Part shown: positions 8,398-16,707 of the stretch, one piece after another | Layout of the letters: the number at the start of each line of letters is the position of its first letter | Numbering within the stretch: position 1 is the stretch's first letter | Source: Alphaproteobacteria bacterium | GTDB taxonomy: Bacteria; Pseudomonadota; Alphaproteobacteria; Rhizobiales; JAJFHC01 | Reading direction: 5' to 3' | Assembly (NCBI GenBank): GCA_021775805.1 | Contig: JAJFHD010000090.1 | Span: 62,001-126,000 of the forward strand | Length of the DNA stretch: 64,000 nt | Made by a program: the position numbers and the translations under genes | Notes under the pieces: generated by a model | Told to the model about the DNA's origin: nothing | What the model saw: the letters and a program-made list of their open reading frames with translations, nothing else | The model's database searches: none

Positions 8398-9312
8398 ATG
8401 CGGCGCAGTTTACCCCCTCTGACGGCACTGATCGCATTCGAAGCCGCCGCACGGCACATGAATTTTACACGCGCCGCCGAAGAACTGAATGTGACGCAAC
8501 CCGCCGTCAGTCATCAGATACAGATGCTCGAGGCCGATCTGAGTGTTCGCCTGTTTTCCCGCAATGGCCGGCATGTGGCATTGACCGCTACGGGGCAAGA
8601 TTACTTCCGTGCGGTTTCCGACTGCCTTTCCCGCGTCGCCGAAGTCACCAAGGCAATCAGAAACGCGGTCGATCACGGGTCGGTCACGATCGCCACCAAC
8701 CCTGGCGTCGCAGCCTTTTGGCTCATGCCCCGGATCAATGAATTTCAATCGCTTTATCCCGATCTGAAAGTCAGGGTGCTGACCAGCGAGCGCGACCGCA
8801 ACCTGCCGCTTGAGGATCTCGACATTGCCATTCGATTCGGTGATGGCACGTGGCCGAACGCCACCGCCGACATGTTCATGCCCGAGGAAGTCGTGCCGGT
8901 CTGCGCGCCGGGGTACTGGGGCAACGGTGTCGAATGGACGGAGCAGCGGATCTGGGAGGACCCGGCTCTGTTGCACCAGGAAGATGACGAAGATCGCTGG
9001 TTCACCTGGGAGGACTGGCGAAAACAGTGGCTGCCGGCCGCCGAACCGGTCGCGGAAAAACTGGTGTTTTCAAACTACAGTGTGGAGATTCTGCAAGCTG
9101 TGGCCGGAAAGGGCATTGCCCTGGGCTGGACCCACATGCTGTCTGACTATCTGGCGTCCGGCACGCTCGTCGCCGTCGGTGACTTCAAGCTGATGTCGAA
9201 CCGGGGTTATCACGTTATCGTACCGATGGGGCGCCCGGTGCGCGAAGAGGTTAAGGCACTTCGCAAATGGCTGTTCGAACAGATGGGAAAGTCCACACCG
9301 TCCTTGCGCTAA
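8398..9312 (+). CDS. LysR-family regulator, GcvA type
   Basis: A 304-residue LysR protein. The ATG at 8398 is chosen because AGGAG lies eight to twelve bases upstream and the winged helix begins at once (RRSLPPLTALIAFEAAARHM, then AELNVTQPAVSHQI-type recognition helix, LFSRNGRHVALTATG). Residues from about 90 form the PBP2-type inducer domain (VTIATNPGVAAFWLMPRI). The wording is closest to GcvA, which governs glycine cleavage genes. It is divergent from the DmdA-like GcvT-family gene, which fits control of a one-carbon demethylase, but this is inferred from position. Confidence 0.88.
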   Translation: MRRSLPPLTALIAFEAAARHMNFTRAAEELNVTQPAVSHQIQMLEADLSVRLFSRNGRHVALTATGQDYFRAVSDCLSRVAEVTKAIRNAVDHGSVTIATNPGVAAFWLMPRINEFQSLYPDLKVRVLTSERDRNLPLEDLDIAIRFGDGTWPNATADMFMPEEVVPVCAPGYWGNGVEWTEQRIWEDPALLHQEDDEDRWFTWEDWRKQWLPAAEPVAEKLVFSNYSVEILQAVAGKGIALGWTHMLSDYLASGTLVAVGDFKLMSNRGYHVIVPMGRPVREEVKALRKWLFEQMGKSTPSLR

Positions 9313-9433
9313 TGCGTTTTGCGTTTGATTATACTCTTCGACAGACTTCACGGCTGCACGAGGCTGTACGACGTCCTTAAAAACTGTCATGCACGTGCTT
9401 GACACGTCCATCTGCAGAGTTGCAACGCCGGAG

Positions 9434-9456
9434 GTCCTCGTGTTGGGCACGAGGAC
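9434..9456 (+). terminator. Hairpin downstream of the LysR gene
   Basis: GTCCTCGTG (9434-9442) pairs perfectly with CACGAGGAC (9448-9456) across TTGGG. It lies 122 bases after the LysR stop. No T-tract follows, so it may be a processing or stability element rather than a classical terminator. Confidence 0.4.
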
Positions 9457-9546
9457 GACAATCAGGGAGGGCGGTATAGCCAAAGTATTGGCGGTGCAAT
9501 GCCGATCAGCACCAGGAATGAATCCGATAAATTGCGATACGGGCTA

Positions 9547-9595
9547 GATCAGGATGAAACATGGTTGAGTCAGCCATGTTTCATGAATCCTGATC
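9547..9595. repeat. Long intergenic palindrome
   Basis: GATCAGGATGAAACATGG (9547-9564) is matched by the complement of 9574-9595, except for a four-base bulge (TCAT) in the right arm. The motif is flanked by CTAGA-type ends (CTAGATC left, CTCTAGAG right), a look shared by intergenic palindromic repeats of Hyphomicrobiales genomes. It lies downstream of agmatinase and could end or protect that transcript. Only one copy was noticed in this window. Confidence 0.55.
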
Positions 9596-9636
9596 GCTCT
9601 AGAGAATTGCTCTGGATGTGAAGCACCGGGTCCAGG

Positions 9637-10596
9637 TCATGACCTGTTGTCGTCAACCGCTCGCGCCATGACGCACAGCAGTTCGAACATCATGTTTGCC
9701 GCTGTGACACAGGTGATGCCGGTCGGATCGTAACACGGAGCGACTTCGGAAATATCCGCGCCTATGATGTCCCGTCCGGCCAGGGCCCTGATCATGACCT
9801 GAACGTCACGGGGAATGAGGCCGCCGATTTCGGGGACAGGTGTTCCTGGCGCGAAAGCCGGGTCAATGCCATCTATGTCGAGCGAGACGTAGACCGGGCC
9901 GTTGCCCAGGGTATCGAGTATCTTTGTGATGGCGGCACCCCGGCCCATGTCTTCATATTCATCCATCGTGATGATGGTGTAGCCCACGTCATAGCCGAAC
10001 TGGATGTCATGATCGGAGAACCGGCTGCCACGCAACCCGATCTGCACAACGCGGGCAGGATCGATCAGTTTCTCCTCGTAGGCGCGCCGCATGAAAGTCG
10101 CGTGATTGATCTTCGTGCCGCACATCTCGTCGAGGGTGTCGGCGTGGGAATCGATCTGGAGAATCCCGAACGGTTCGCCGGCATTGAGGCCCCGGATGAT
10201 CGGGATTGGTATTGTATGGTCGCCGCCAACCGCAATCGGACGGATGCCGGCATGCCTCAGCGACTCGAAAAAGGCCTGGATCTTCTGGATCGAATCGTCC
10301 TTGTCGAGGGGGTTTACCGGGGCATCGCCGATATCGGCGACGTTGCAGAGTTCGTAGGGCTTGATGCCGCTTGTCGGGTGGATCTGCCGGATAAGCCGTG
10401 ATGCCCGGCGCACACCTTCCGGCCCGTCACGGGGCCCGGATCGAAAGTTCAGTCCCAGGTCGAAGGGCACGCCCACGAGGCCGATGTCTATCTCGTCGCT
10501 AACATCATGGCGCCGTGTACGCATGAATGTCGCCACATCTGCAAACCGCGGAACGGTCGCTGCATCGACCGGCTTGAATTTGTCGTTGTGAGCCAT
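9637..10596 (-). CDS. speB: Agmatinase (ureohydrolase family)
   Basis: A 319-residue arginase-family enzyme with the full set of Mn ligands: H127 in GGDHTIP, D149, H151 and D153 in QIDSHADT (the usual DAHxD with Ser for Ala), and D240, D242 in SLDIDGIDPAFAPG. Agmatinase hydrolyses agmatine to putrescine and urea; related enzymes take guanidinobutyrate or guanidinopropionate, and the specificity cannot be fixed here. It lies downstream of an SDR gene (19-base gap) and a class III aminotransferase on the same strand. That arrangement suggests a small operon for a guanidino or amino compound. Confidence 0.83.
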   Translation of the reverse strand: MAHNDKFKPVDAATVPRFADVATFMRTRRHDVSDEIDIGLVGVPFDLGLNFRSGPRDGPEGVRRASRLIRQIHPTSGIKPYELCNVADIGDAPVNPLDKDDSIQKIQAFFESLRHAGIRPIAVGGDHTIPIPIIRGLNAGEPFGILQIDSHADTLDEMCGTKINHATFMRRAYEEKLIDPARVVQIGLRGSRFSDHDIQFGYDVGYTIITMDEYEDMGRGAAITKILDTLGNGPVYVSLDIDGIDPAFAPGTPVPEIGGLIPRDVQVMIRALAGRDIIGADISEVAPCYDPTGITCVTAANMMFELLCVMARAVDDNRS

Positions 10597-10615
10597 CTGT
10601 CTGGTTCCTTGTGTT

Positions 10616-11407
10616 TCAAAGTGGCGTGCCGATCGTCAGGTGAGTGCCGCCGTCGATCACAAGCAGTACACCGGTAATCGCCCGGCCACCTAGAGCAAGC
10701 CAACTCACAGCCTCGGCGATGTCTTCCGCCTCGGTCATGCGATTGAGCGGGGCTACATCCACCATTCTCTGTTTGAGCGCCTCCAACCGGCCGCCCTTGA
10801 GCATATCGGCTTTTTCATGCCAGGGCGTGTCGACATAGCCTGGGCAAATCGCATTGACCCGGATTTCCGGAGCAAGGGCCCGTGCAAGACTGAGGGTCAT
10901 GGTGTTGAGCGCACCCTTGGTGGAGGCATAGGCGATCGACGAGCCCAGTCCGGAAAATCCGGAGTGCGACGAGATATTGATGATTGAGGCAACCGGAGAG
11001 ACCTTGAGCGCGTCGCGGGCGGCGCGGATCATCTGGTAGCACCCCGTGACATTGACGGCCTGAAGTCTTGCGAAATCCTCGGCATCGAGCGCGTCAAGCT
11101 TGTGGGGACTGGCGAATTTTGTCGTGCCGGCGTTATTGACCAGCACGTCGATGCGCCCGAAACACTCCAGAACGTCATCCACCAGCCTCACGCAATCGCC
11201 GTCAACGGAAACATCTGCCTGAATGGCAATGGTATCGGACCCGGCGTCGCGGCAGTCCTGCGCCACCGCGTCGGCGCCGGAGGCATTGCGGGCAAAATTG
11301 ACCGCCACGTCGAACCCGGAGCCGGCGAGTCTCAGCGCCGAGGCAGCACCGATACCGCTTGCACTGCCCGTCACAATGGCAACCGGTCTGGTCTCATCGT
11401 TTGTCAT
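10616..11407 (-). CDS. SDR-family oxidoreductase
   Basis: A 263-residue classical short-chain dehydrogenase. The NAD(P)-binding TGSASGIG is at 13-20, NNAG at 91-94, the catalytic serine in NISSHSG (about 146-147), Y160 and K164 in YASTK. The acidic or basic residue selecting the cofactor (N37/R40 region) suggests NADP, with low certainty. Its start overlaps the stop of the aminotransferase by four bases (ATGA), so translation is likely coupled. The substrate is unknown; a keto product of the neighbouring aminotransferase is a reasonable guess. Confidence 0.87.
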   Translation of the reverse strand: MTNDETRPVAIVTGSASGIGAASALRLAGSGFDVAVNFARNASGADAVAQDCRDAGSDTIAIQADVSVDGDCVRLVDDVLECFGRIDVLVNNAGTTKFASPHKLDALDAEDFARLQAVNVTGCYQMIRAARDALKVSPVASIINISSHSGFSGLGSSIAYASTKGALNTMTLSLARALAPEIRVNAICPGYVDTPWHEKADMLKGGRLEALKQRMVDVAPLNRMTEAEDIAEAVSWLALGGRAITGVLLVIDGGTHLTIGTPL

Positions 11408-12816
11408 GAGGCAACACGTACATTCCGGCGGGACAGCTCATCCATGAAGTCATTCAGGGTCGCCATAAGACGCTCCGTCATTTCATCCACTTCCGCTTTG
11501 GTCGTGATCAGGGGCGGGGAGATCATCAGCCAGTCTCCGAACAGACCGTTATTGGTGCGTCTGGCATAAAGCGAAAGACCATGGTCGAGAGCCATACGCC
11601 TGATCGTATCGGGAGCCTTGGCCTCTGCCGGCAGCGACTCTCTGGAGTCCCGGTCGGCCACGATCTCGGCGGCGATGAGCAAGCCCTTGCCGCGGACATC
11701 GCCGATGATTGGACAACCTGGCATGAGAGATTGAAGGCGCGATTTCAGATAATCGCCAACATCGAGCGCGTTGGCGATGAGGTTGCGCGCTTCCATTTCC
11801 TCGATTGCCGCAATGCCCACTGCGCAGGCGATCGGGTTGGCGTTGGCGGTGTGTCCGTAGTTAAAGCCGGTGGACGCCGCCAGCGGGTCGACCAGCTTGG
11901 CCGGTGCCATCATGATTCCGAGCGGGGCATATCCGGCGCCAATGCCCTTCGCCAGGATGACGACGTCAGGCTGGGCGTCAGGGTAGTACTGCGCCGTCAT
12001 GAAGCGGCCGGTGCGCCCGGCACCCGACATGACTTCGTCGAACACCATAAGGATGCCATTCTGGTCGCAGATCCGGCGCATCATGGCCAAGAACCGGCCG
12101 GACAGGACATTGGCCCCCGACGCCAGGCCGCCGACGGGCTCCATAAACAGCGCCAGACAGGTTTCCGGCCCTACTTCCCCAACCCGGTTGGCGAACATCT
12201 CCGCAATCCGGTCTTCGTTTTGGTCCTGGGTGAGGCCGTCGGGCACGCGATAGGTCAGGGGAGCGGGCAGGCGCTCCGGCATCACGGCCATATCCTCGAA
12301 TATCTCTTCGACCGCCAGATCGCCCGACAGTGCAATCGAGGCAAGCGTGCCGCCATGATAGGACGGCAACAGGCTGAACAGGCGGGTACGCTTCTTCTCC
12401 GATCTTGACCACGCAAGCTGGCGGGCGAATTTGATGGCCATGTCGATGGCTTCGGATCCGCCGGAGACCATAAACGCCCGTTCGAAACCGGGCCCCGCTC
12501 TTTCGGCCAGGGCCTGCGCCAGGGCGACATTCTCGTCGGTCCGGCTCACCCTGCAGTATGAAAACGAAAGCCTTTCGGCCTGAGCTTTCATGGCCTCGAT
12601 GATCCGTCTGTTGTTGTGCCCCAGATTGCTGGCGATGGGCCCGGAGGAGACGTCGATATAACGCTCGCCGCTATCGTCCCAAAGATAGATGCCGTCGCCA
12701 CGCACGATCCGGGGCAGGGGCCAGTCGTCGTCCCTCGAGTAAAACACATCCTGCGGCCCGCCCGGTCCGGTCCAGCCGCCGGCGTTGCTTTCAAATCGAT
12801 TCATACGGTTGTTCAT
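11404..12816 (-). CDS. Class III (omega-type) aminotransferase
   Basis: A 470-residue PLP enzyme. The PLP lysine is K290 in DVVILAKGIGAGYAPLG, the ring-nitrogen aspartate D260 is in MVFDEVMSGAGRTG, and SYHGGTLASIALSG (152-165) supplies the phosphate and substrate pocket. Class III members move amino groups from omega-amino acids, diamines, beta-alanine or taurine. It is the first gene of the run aminotransferase, SDR, agmatinase, overlapping the SDR by four bases. With agmatinase in the operon, putrescine or guanidinobutyrate-type substrates are plausible (inference). Confidence 0.87.
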   Translation of the reverse strand: MNNRMNRFESNAGGWTGPGGPQDVFYSRDDDWPLPRIVRGDGIYLWDDSGERYIDVSSGPIASNLGHNNRRIIEAMKAQAERLSFSYCRVSRTDENVALAQALAERAGPGFERAFMVSGGSEAIDMAIKFARQLAWSRSEKKRTRLFSLLPSYHGGTLASIALSGDLAVEEIFEDMAVMPERLPAPLTYRVPDGLTQDQNEDRIAEMFANRVGEVGPETCLALFMEPVGGLASGANVLSGRFLAMMRRICDQNGILMVFDEVMSGAGRTGRFMTAQYYPDAQPDVVILAKGIGAGYAPLGIMMAPAKLVDPLAASTGFNYGHTANANPIACAVGIAAIEEMEARNLIANALDVGDYLKSRLQSLMPGCPIIGDVRGKGLLIAAEIVADRDSRESLPAEAKAPDTIRRMALDHGLSLYARRTNNGLFGDWLMISPPLITTKAEVDEMTERLMATLNDFMDELSRRNVRVAS

Positions 12817-12886
12817 GGCGTTTTACCTGAATTGCCATTGTCCCTAAGGTGGAACATTGGCACACACTTATCTGCGAGGGAATGCA

Positions 12887-13534
12887 TCATTGCGGGTCCC
12901 AACGCTGCGTCTGAAAAGCCAGAAAGACGCCAATCCAGGTGTGGTCTGCCGAACGCAGTATCAAGGCGCCGTCCTGGCGTTCCCGGTTGTCGTTGCGATG
13001 AGGGCCGATGCTGCCCTGGTTCATATGGACGTCGTGTATCCCCCGGCCCGGAAGAAAGCCGAAATAGCGGTCCCGCCGGCGATGTTCGGGCCCCCACGGT
13101 TCTCCGAATGCAAACACTCTGTGATCGCCCGGTTTCGACAGGACGTCGGCCAGCAGGGTTTCGAGGATCGACTTGAGCGTTCCATTCTCCGACGGCTCGA
13201 TGAACGGTACAACCTTCATTTGCGCGCGGCACAAACCGAATCCACCGGCGATGTAGTCGAGACGCAGGCCCTTGTGCCGACCGTCCAGAAGGTCGTGATG
13301 ACCATCGGGTGTTTCGTCGAGCAAGGCCGTAATCGGATGCGTCAGCGGCGCCACCTTATGAAACAGGAGTTCGTCGGGCTGGTTTGCGGAGTGCACATTC
13401 ACCGCAACCCTGTGATCGGTGCCGTTCTCGCGCACGTGCAACTGCAGGTGTTTCCCGCCTTTGGGATCGTGATCATAGTCGAAGCCATGGATATGTCCGG
13501 CAAGCAGGCTGTATTTATGTTCGATCGGCGCCAT
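12887..13534 (-). CDS. DUF2278 (YukJ) family protein
   Basis: I start at the ATG at 13534 (215 residues), where the conserved N-terminus begins (HKYSLLAGHIHGFDYD). The family marks are HLQLHVRENGTDHRVAVNV, then PDELLFHKV, and a C-terminal half with FGEPWGPE, GRGIHDVHMNQGS and DGALIL. YukJ proteins are soluble, of unknown biochemical role, and occur singly in many bacteria. A longer frame to 13657 lacks a ribosome site. The gene is divergent from rtcB (about 194 bases). It follows the aminotransferase at a 70-base distance but is transcribed towards it from its own promoter region. Confidence 0.8.
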   Translation of the reverse strand: MAPIEHKYSLLAGHIHGFDYDHDPKGGKHLQLHVRENGTDHRVAVNVHSANQPDELLFHKVAPLTHPITALLDETPDGHHDLLDGRHKGLRLDYIAGGFGLCRAQMKVVPFIEPSENGTLKSILETLLADVLSKPGDHRVFAFGEPWGPEHRRRDRYFGFLPGRGIHDVHMNQGSIGPHRNDNRERQDGALILRSADHTWIGVFLAFQTQRWDPQ

Positions 13535-13728
13535 GATGGCCAGCTGTACTCCCGGGGGACTCTGTAGCGAATGCGGTCCAGTATCCGCACTGGCATCGCA
13601 ACTGCAACCCATTTGGCAAGCCGTTCGTTTCCTGTCTCCGTGGACACGAAGTGGCAAGCCGGGCAGCCCCCTATGTTTCTTCGACGGAAATCGGAGGCCT
13701 CTCTCGTATCAGGGCAAAGGAAAGTAAC

Positions 13729-14958
13729 ATGAGCGGCTACGAAACCATCGAGACCGGTGAGGCGGTTGTAAAGGCGTGGATCAAGGGCGTGCCTCTTGAC
13801 GACGGCGCACGTCGCCAGCTCGAGAACATCGCGCGCCTGCCGTTCATTCACAGTCACGTGGCCGCCATGCCCGACGTTCACTATGGCCGGGGCGCCACCA
13901 TCGGATCGGTTATCGCCACCCGTGGCGCGATCGTGCCGGCGGCCGTTGGAGTCGACATAGGTTGTGGCATGATGGCGGTGCGCACAGATCTCTCCGCCGA
14001 ACGCCTGCCCGACAGCCTGACCAAGGTGCGTTCGGCCATCGAACGGGCCGTGCCCCATGGCGGCGTCGGCATCAAGGGCGGTTGGAACAAGGGCGTGCCG
14101 GCCCGGGTCGGCAACAAGTATGCGTCCTCGGGCCTGGGCGACGAACTGGCTGAACTGGAAAAACGGCATCCCTCGTTGAAGGGCGCCAACTCGCTTGTTC
14201 ACATGGCGACGCTCGGATCGGGAAACCACTTCATCGAGGTCTGCCTCGATGAAGCCGGCCTGGTGTGGGTCATGCTGCATTCGGGCAGCCGCGGAATTGG
14301 CAACCGTATCGGAACCTATTTCATCGAAGCCGCACGCCGGCACATCGAAAAGCGCGTCATCGGCCATGCGCTGCCCGATCGCGATCTTGCCTACTTTGTC
14401 GAAGGCGATGGCGAAAACCAGGACGGTATATTTCACGACTACATGGCCGCGGTTCTCTGGGCCCAGGATTTTGCAGCGCTAAACCGCGAGCTGATGATGG
14501 AACGCATTCTCGATGCCATGCGGTCGATCCTGCCACGCTTCAAAACCGAAAAACATGCCGTCAACTGTCACCACAATTATGTCGCCCGCGAACATCATTT
14601 CGGCGAAGACGTCTGGGTCACCCGCAAGGGCGCCGTGCGTGCCCGCGAGGGTGATCTGGGCATCATCCCGGGTTCCATGGGGGCGAAGTCCTACATCGTG
14701 CGTGGCAAGGGCAATCCGGAGAGTTTCCAGTCGTGCTCCCATGGTGCCGGGCGGGTGATGAGCCGCGGCGATGCAAAGAAGCTGTTCACGGTCCACGACC
14801 ATGCCGAAGCCACACGCGGTGTCGAATGCCGCAAGGATGCAGCCGTCCTTGACGAGACGCCCGGCGCCTACAAGGATATCGACGCGGTCATGGCAGCGCA
14901 GACTGACCTGGTCGATATTGTCCACACCCTGAAGCAGGTGGTCTGCGTAAAGGGGTGA
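13729..14958 (+). CDS. rtcB: RtcB-family RNA ligase
   Basis: A 409-residue RtcB, with the ATG at 13729 behind an AGGAAA site. Seen: metal and GMP-binding blocks VGVDIGCGMMAVRTDL, HSGSRGIGN, AVNCHHNY (with the paired histidines), GSMGAKSYIV, and SCSHGAGRVMSR near the guanylated histidine. RtcB joins 2',3'-cyclic-phosphate or 3'-phosphate RNA ends to 5'-OH ends, using GTP and Mn. The length matches the shorter bacterial form. No rtcA or rtcR gene is adjacent, so the usual sigma-54 repair operon is absent. The DUF2278 gene is its divergent neighbour. Confidence 0.92.
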   Translation: MSGYETIETGEAVVKAWIKGVPLDDGARRQLENIARLPFIHSHVAAMPDVHYGRGATIGSVIATRGAIVPAAVGVDIGCGMMAVRTDLSAERLPDSLTKVRSAIERAVPHGGVGIKGGWNKGVPARVGNKYASSGLGDELAELEKRHPSLKGANSLVHMATLGSGNHFIEVCLDEAGLVWVMLHSGSRGIGNRIGTYFIEAARRHIEKRVIGHALPDRDLAYFVEGDGENQDGIFHDYMAAVLWAQDFAALNRELMMERILDAMRSILPRFKTEKHAVNCHHNYVAREHHFGEDVWVTRKGAVRAREGDLGIIPGSMGAKSYIVRGKGNPESFQSCSHGAGRVMSRGDAKKLFTVHDHAEATRGVECRKDAAVLDETPGAYKDIDAVMAAQTDLVDIVHTLKQVVCVKG

Positions 14959-14961
14959 TGA

Positions 14962-14976
14962 TCCCGGCACCCGGGA
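14962..14976 (+). terminator. Short hairpin after rtcB
   Basis: TCCCGG (14962-14967) pairs with CCGGGA (14971-14976), four bases after the rtcB stop. There is no T-tract, so it is a weak candidate. Confidence 0.25.
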
Positions 14977-15227
14977 ACGCCGGCACGTCTATCGGCGGCT
15001 TGCCGGACATGAGTGTTGTGCCGGCCGCCGTCAACGGCAGAAATTGACCGTTACCTGAGTGGTCAGGAGTGATCCGGCGATATTGCCTCCTCAGCGGCCG
15101 GGCGTTACCATGATACGGTATCGTACGAGACTTTCCGACACGACGTTCCGGGTCGCAGTCCCGAACCGCCGGATGGAAACAGACCGGTATGTTCCGACAT
15201 CTTTCATTGTGGGAAGAGGAGAACCTG

Positions 15228-15842
15228 ATGGTTCTGGAAACGGTTGGCCAGAGGCCGGTTATTGTGTTCGATGTCGGCGGCGTGCTGGTCCATCTTGACG
15301 GCACCGACTGGTTCCGCCGCAACGCAGCGCTGGAGCCCGACGAGATGCGTTCGCGTTGGCTGGCGCTCGATGTCGTCCGCCGGTTTGAGAGAGGACATCT
15401 GGGCTTCGACGACTTTGCCGAAGGCGTATTGACGGCCTTTGAAATTGACATGCCTGTCGACGCTTTTCGGGCGGAATTTGCAACCTGGGCGACGCGACCG
15501 TTTCCGCGCGCCTATGACATCGTCGCCAACGTCTCGCAAGGCCATGTTACCGCCTGTCTGTGCAATACAAACGAAATCCATTGGCCGGTGGTCAACGGCA
15601 AACTTGGGGTCGGCAGCTGGTTTCATCATGTCTTTGCATCGCATGAAATCCAGCATGTGAAACCGGATCCCGAAAGCTTCGCCCATGTCACCGAAACGCT
15701 TGGCGTGGAACCGGGGCTGGTTATTTTCCTCGATGACAGTCACGACAATGTTGAAGCCGCCCGTGCATCCGGATGGAACGCGCATCTGGTGCAGGGAACC
15801 CGGATGCTTGAGGCCAAGTTGACAGAGCTAAGAGTGATTTGA
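15228..15842 (+). CDS. HAD-superfamily hydrolase (IA type)
   Basis: A 204-residue phosphatase-like protein with the ATG at 15228 behind GGAGAA. Motif I is VIVFDVGGVL with nucleophile D15; the second aspartate of DxD is replaced by Gly, as in YihX-like members. Motif II is CLCNTNEIHW (T/N), motif III the lysine in HVKPDPESF, motif IV LVIFLDDSHDNVEAA. The alpha-helical cap lies between motifs I and II. YihX-type enzymes act on sugar phosphates; the true substrate is unknown. It converges on a secreted protein gene 40 bases away and sits alone. Confidence 0.85.
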   Translation: MVLETVGQRPVIVFDVGGVLVHLDGTDWFRRNAALEPDEMRSRWLALDVVRRFERGHLGFDDFAEGVLTAFEIDMPVDAFRAEFATWATRPFPRAYDIVANVSQGHVTACLCNTNEIHWPVVNGKLGVGSWFHHVFASHEIQHVKPDPESFAHVTETLGVEPGLVIFLDDSHDNVEAARASGWNAHLVQGTRMLEAKLTELRVI

Positions 15843-15882
15843 AGCGTCAACCGGTACGCACCGACGTCAGGTGATGGCCCGG

Positions 15883-16512
15883 CTACTGAGGTTCGCCCTC
15901 ACCACCGGGACCGGGACCGGGTGAGCTACCGGGTGGCGAACTGCCGGTCCCCGATTTTCCTTCCGAAACCTGATCGTATTGCCGGCCGCCACAGGATGCG
16001 ACCGCATCGAAACGAATATAGGCCGCTTCTTTTGCATGGGCACTGAAGTTACGGGTGAGCGTCGCAAACGTGCCGTTTTCGCAGTAGAGGTTTGTCTTTT
16101 TCAGAAGAAACAAACCGTCGCCCGGCAGCAAGACACGTTGATTGTTGAGGTATACAATCTTGGAACGGGGATTGTCGCTGGACGAGCGCCGCACACCGTC
16201 GTCCATGCAATAGGCAATGGCGTCAATTGCAGGGGAGCCATCCAATTGGACACGGACCACGGTGTTTCTGACCAGGTCCGCAAGCTTCCCGCTTGCACAG
16301 GTGATTTTCCCGCTTGCCTGGTGATGCGTTGCGCTACCGGTCAACAGCACCGTGTCACCGTTCAAGGTTGTCAATCGGGCAGCGGCTGCCTGAGACGGAA
16401 TGAATACCTGCAGTGACAAACAGATTACCGCCAAGAGAATTTGTCGAATCTTCGGCCGGGAACGCAGCGCGTTCAATCGGTCCGTGTACTGTCCAAGGCA
16501 AAATACAGTCAC
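15883..16512 (-). CDS. Secreted protein of unknown function with Pro/Gly-rich tail
   Basis: I choose the GTG at 16512 (209 residues) because GGGGAG lies directly upstream; a TTG at 16527 is possible. After a basic segment, residues 24-45 form a hydrophobic signal region ending SQAAAA. The mature part has four regularly placed cysteines (ITCASG, IAYCMDD, LYCENG, ASCGGR), which suggest two disulfides, and a beta-rich pattern. The last 25 residues are a low-complexity Ser/Pro/Gly tail. I do not recognise the family. A nearby palindrome at 16589-16603 may be its operator. Confidence 0.6.
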   Translation of the reverse strand: MTVFCLGQYTDRLNALRSRPKIRQILLAVICLSLQVFIPSQAAAARLTTLNGDTVLLTGSATHHQASGKITCASGKLADLVRNTVVRVQLDGSPAIDAIAYCMDDGVRRSSSDNPRSKIVYLNNQRVLLPGDGLFLLKKTNLYCENGTFATLTRNFSAHAKEAAYIRFDAVASCGGRQYDQVSEGKSGTGSSPPGSSPGPGPGGEGEPQ

Positions 16513-16588
16513 CTTTATGCTCCCCAAACTACATGGCCTCGACTTCTTAAGGTCGCTCGCTTGGCCTGAGTATACACAATTTGCCTGT

Positions 16589-16603
16589 CACATTTCAAAT
16601 GTG
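16589..16603. promoter_or_regulatory. Palindrome upstream of a secreted-protein gene
   Basis: CACATTT and AAATGTG face each other around a single C. The site lies about 77 bases before the GTG of the secreted-protein gene. It has operator geometry, but no regulator is identified. Confidence 0.3.
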
Positions 16604-16707
16604 CGCCCAAAATGGATTTAGTCGAAACGTCCGGTACGTGCCGGCCCGGCAAGTTGGCAATGCTATATGTTTAGTGCCGCGTTGTTGCCGACGACCCAGA
16701 GTGACAG

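Larger units (their letters stand above)
9313..9636. other. Gene-free 324-base gap with two hairpins
   Basis: I find no convincing gene here. The stretch holds a nine-base-pair hairpin at 9434-9456 and a long imperfect palindrome at 9547-9595, both listed separately. It separates the convergent LysR and agmatinase genes. Confidence 0.6.

Noticed and set aside
13399..14436. Long minus-strand frame of 345 codons opposite rtcB
   Set aside because: It is the antisense of rtcB, which has clear motifs and a good start. The minus translation has no known motif and biased composition.
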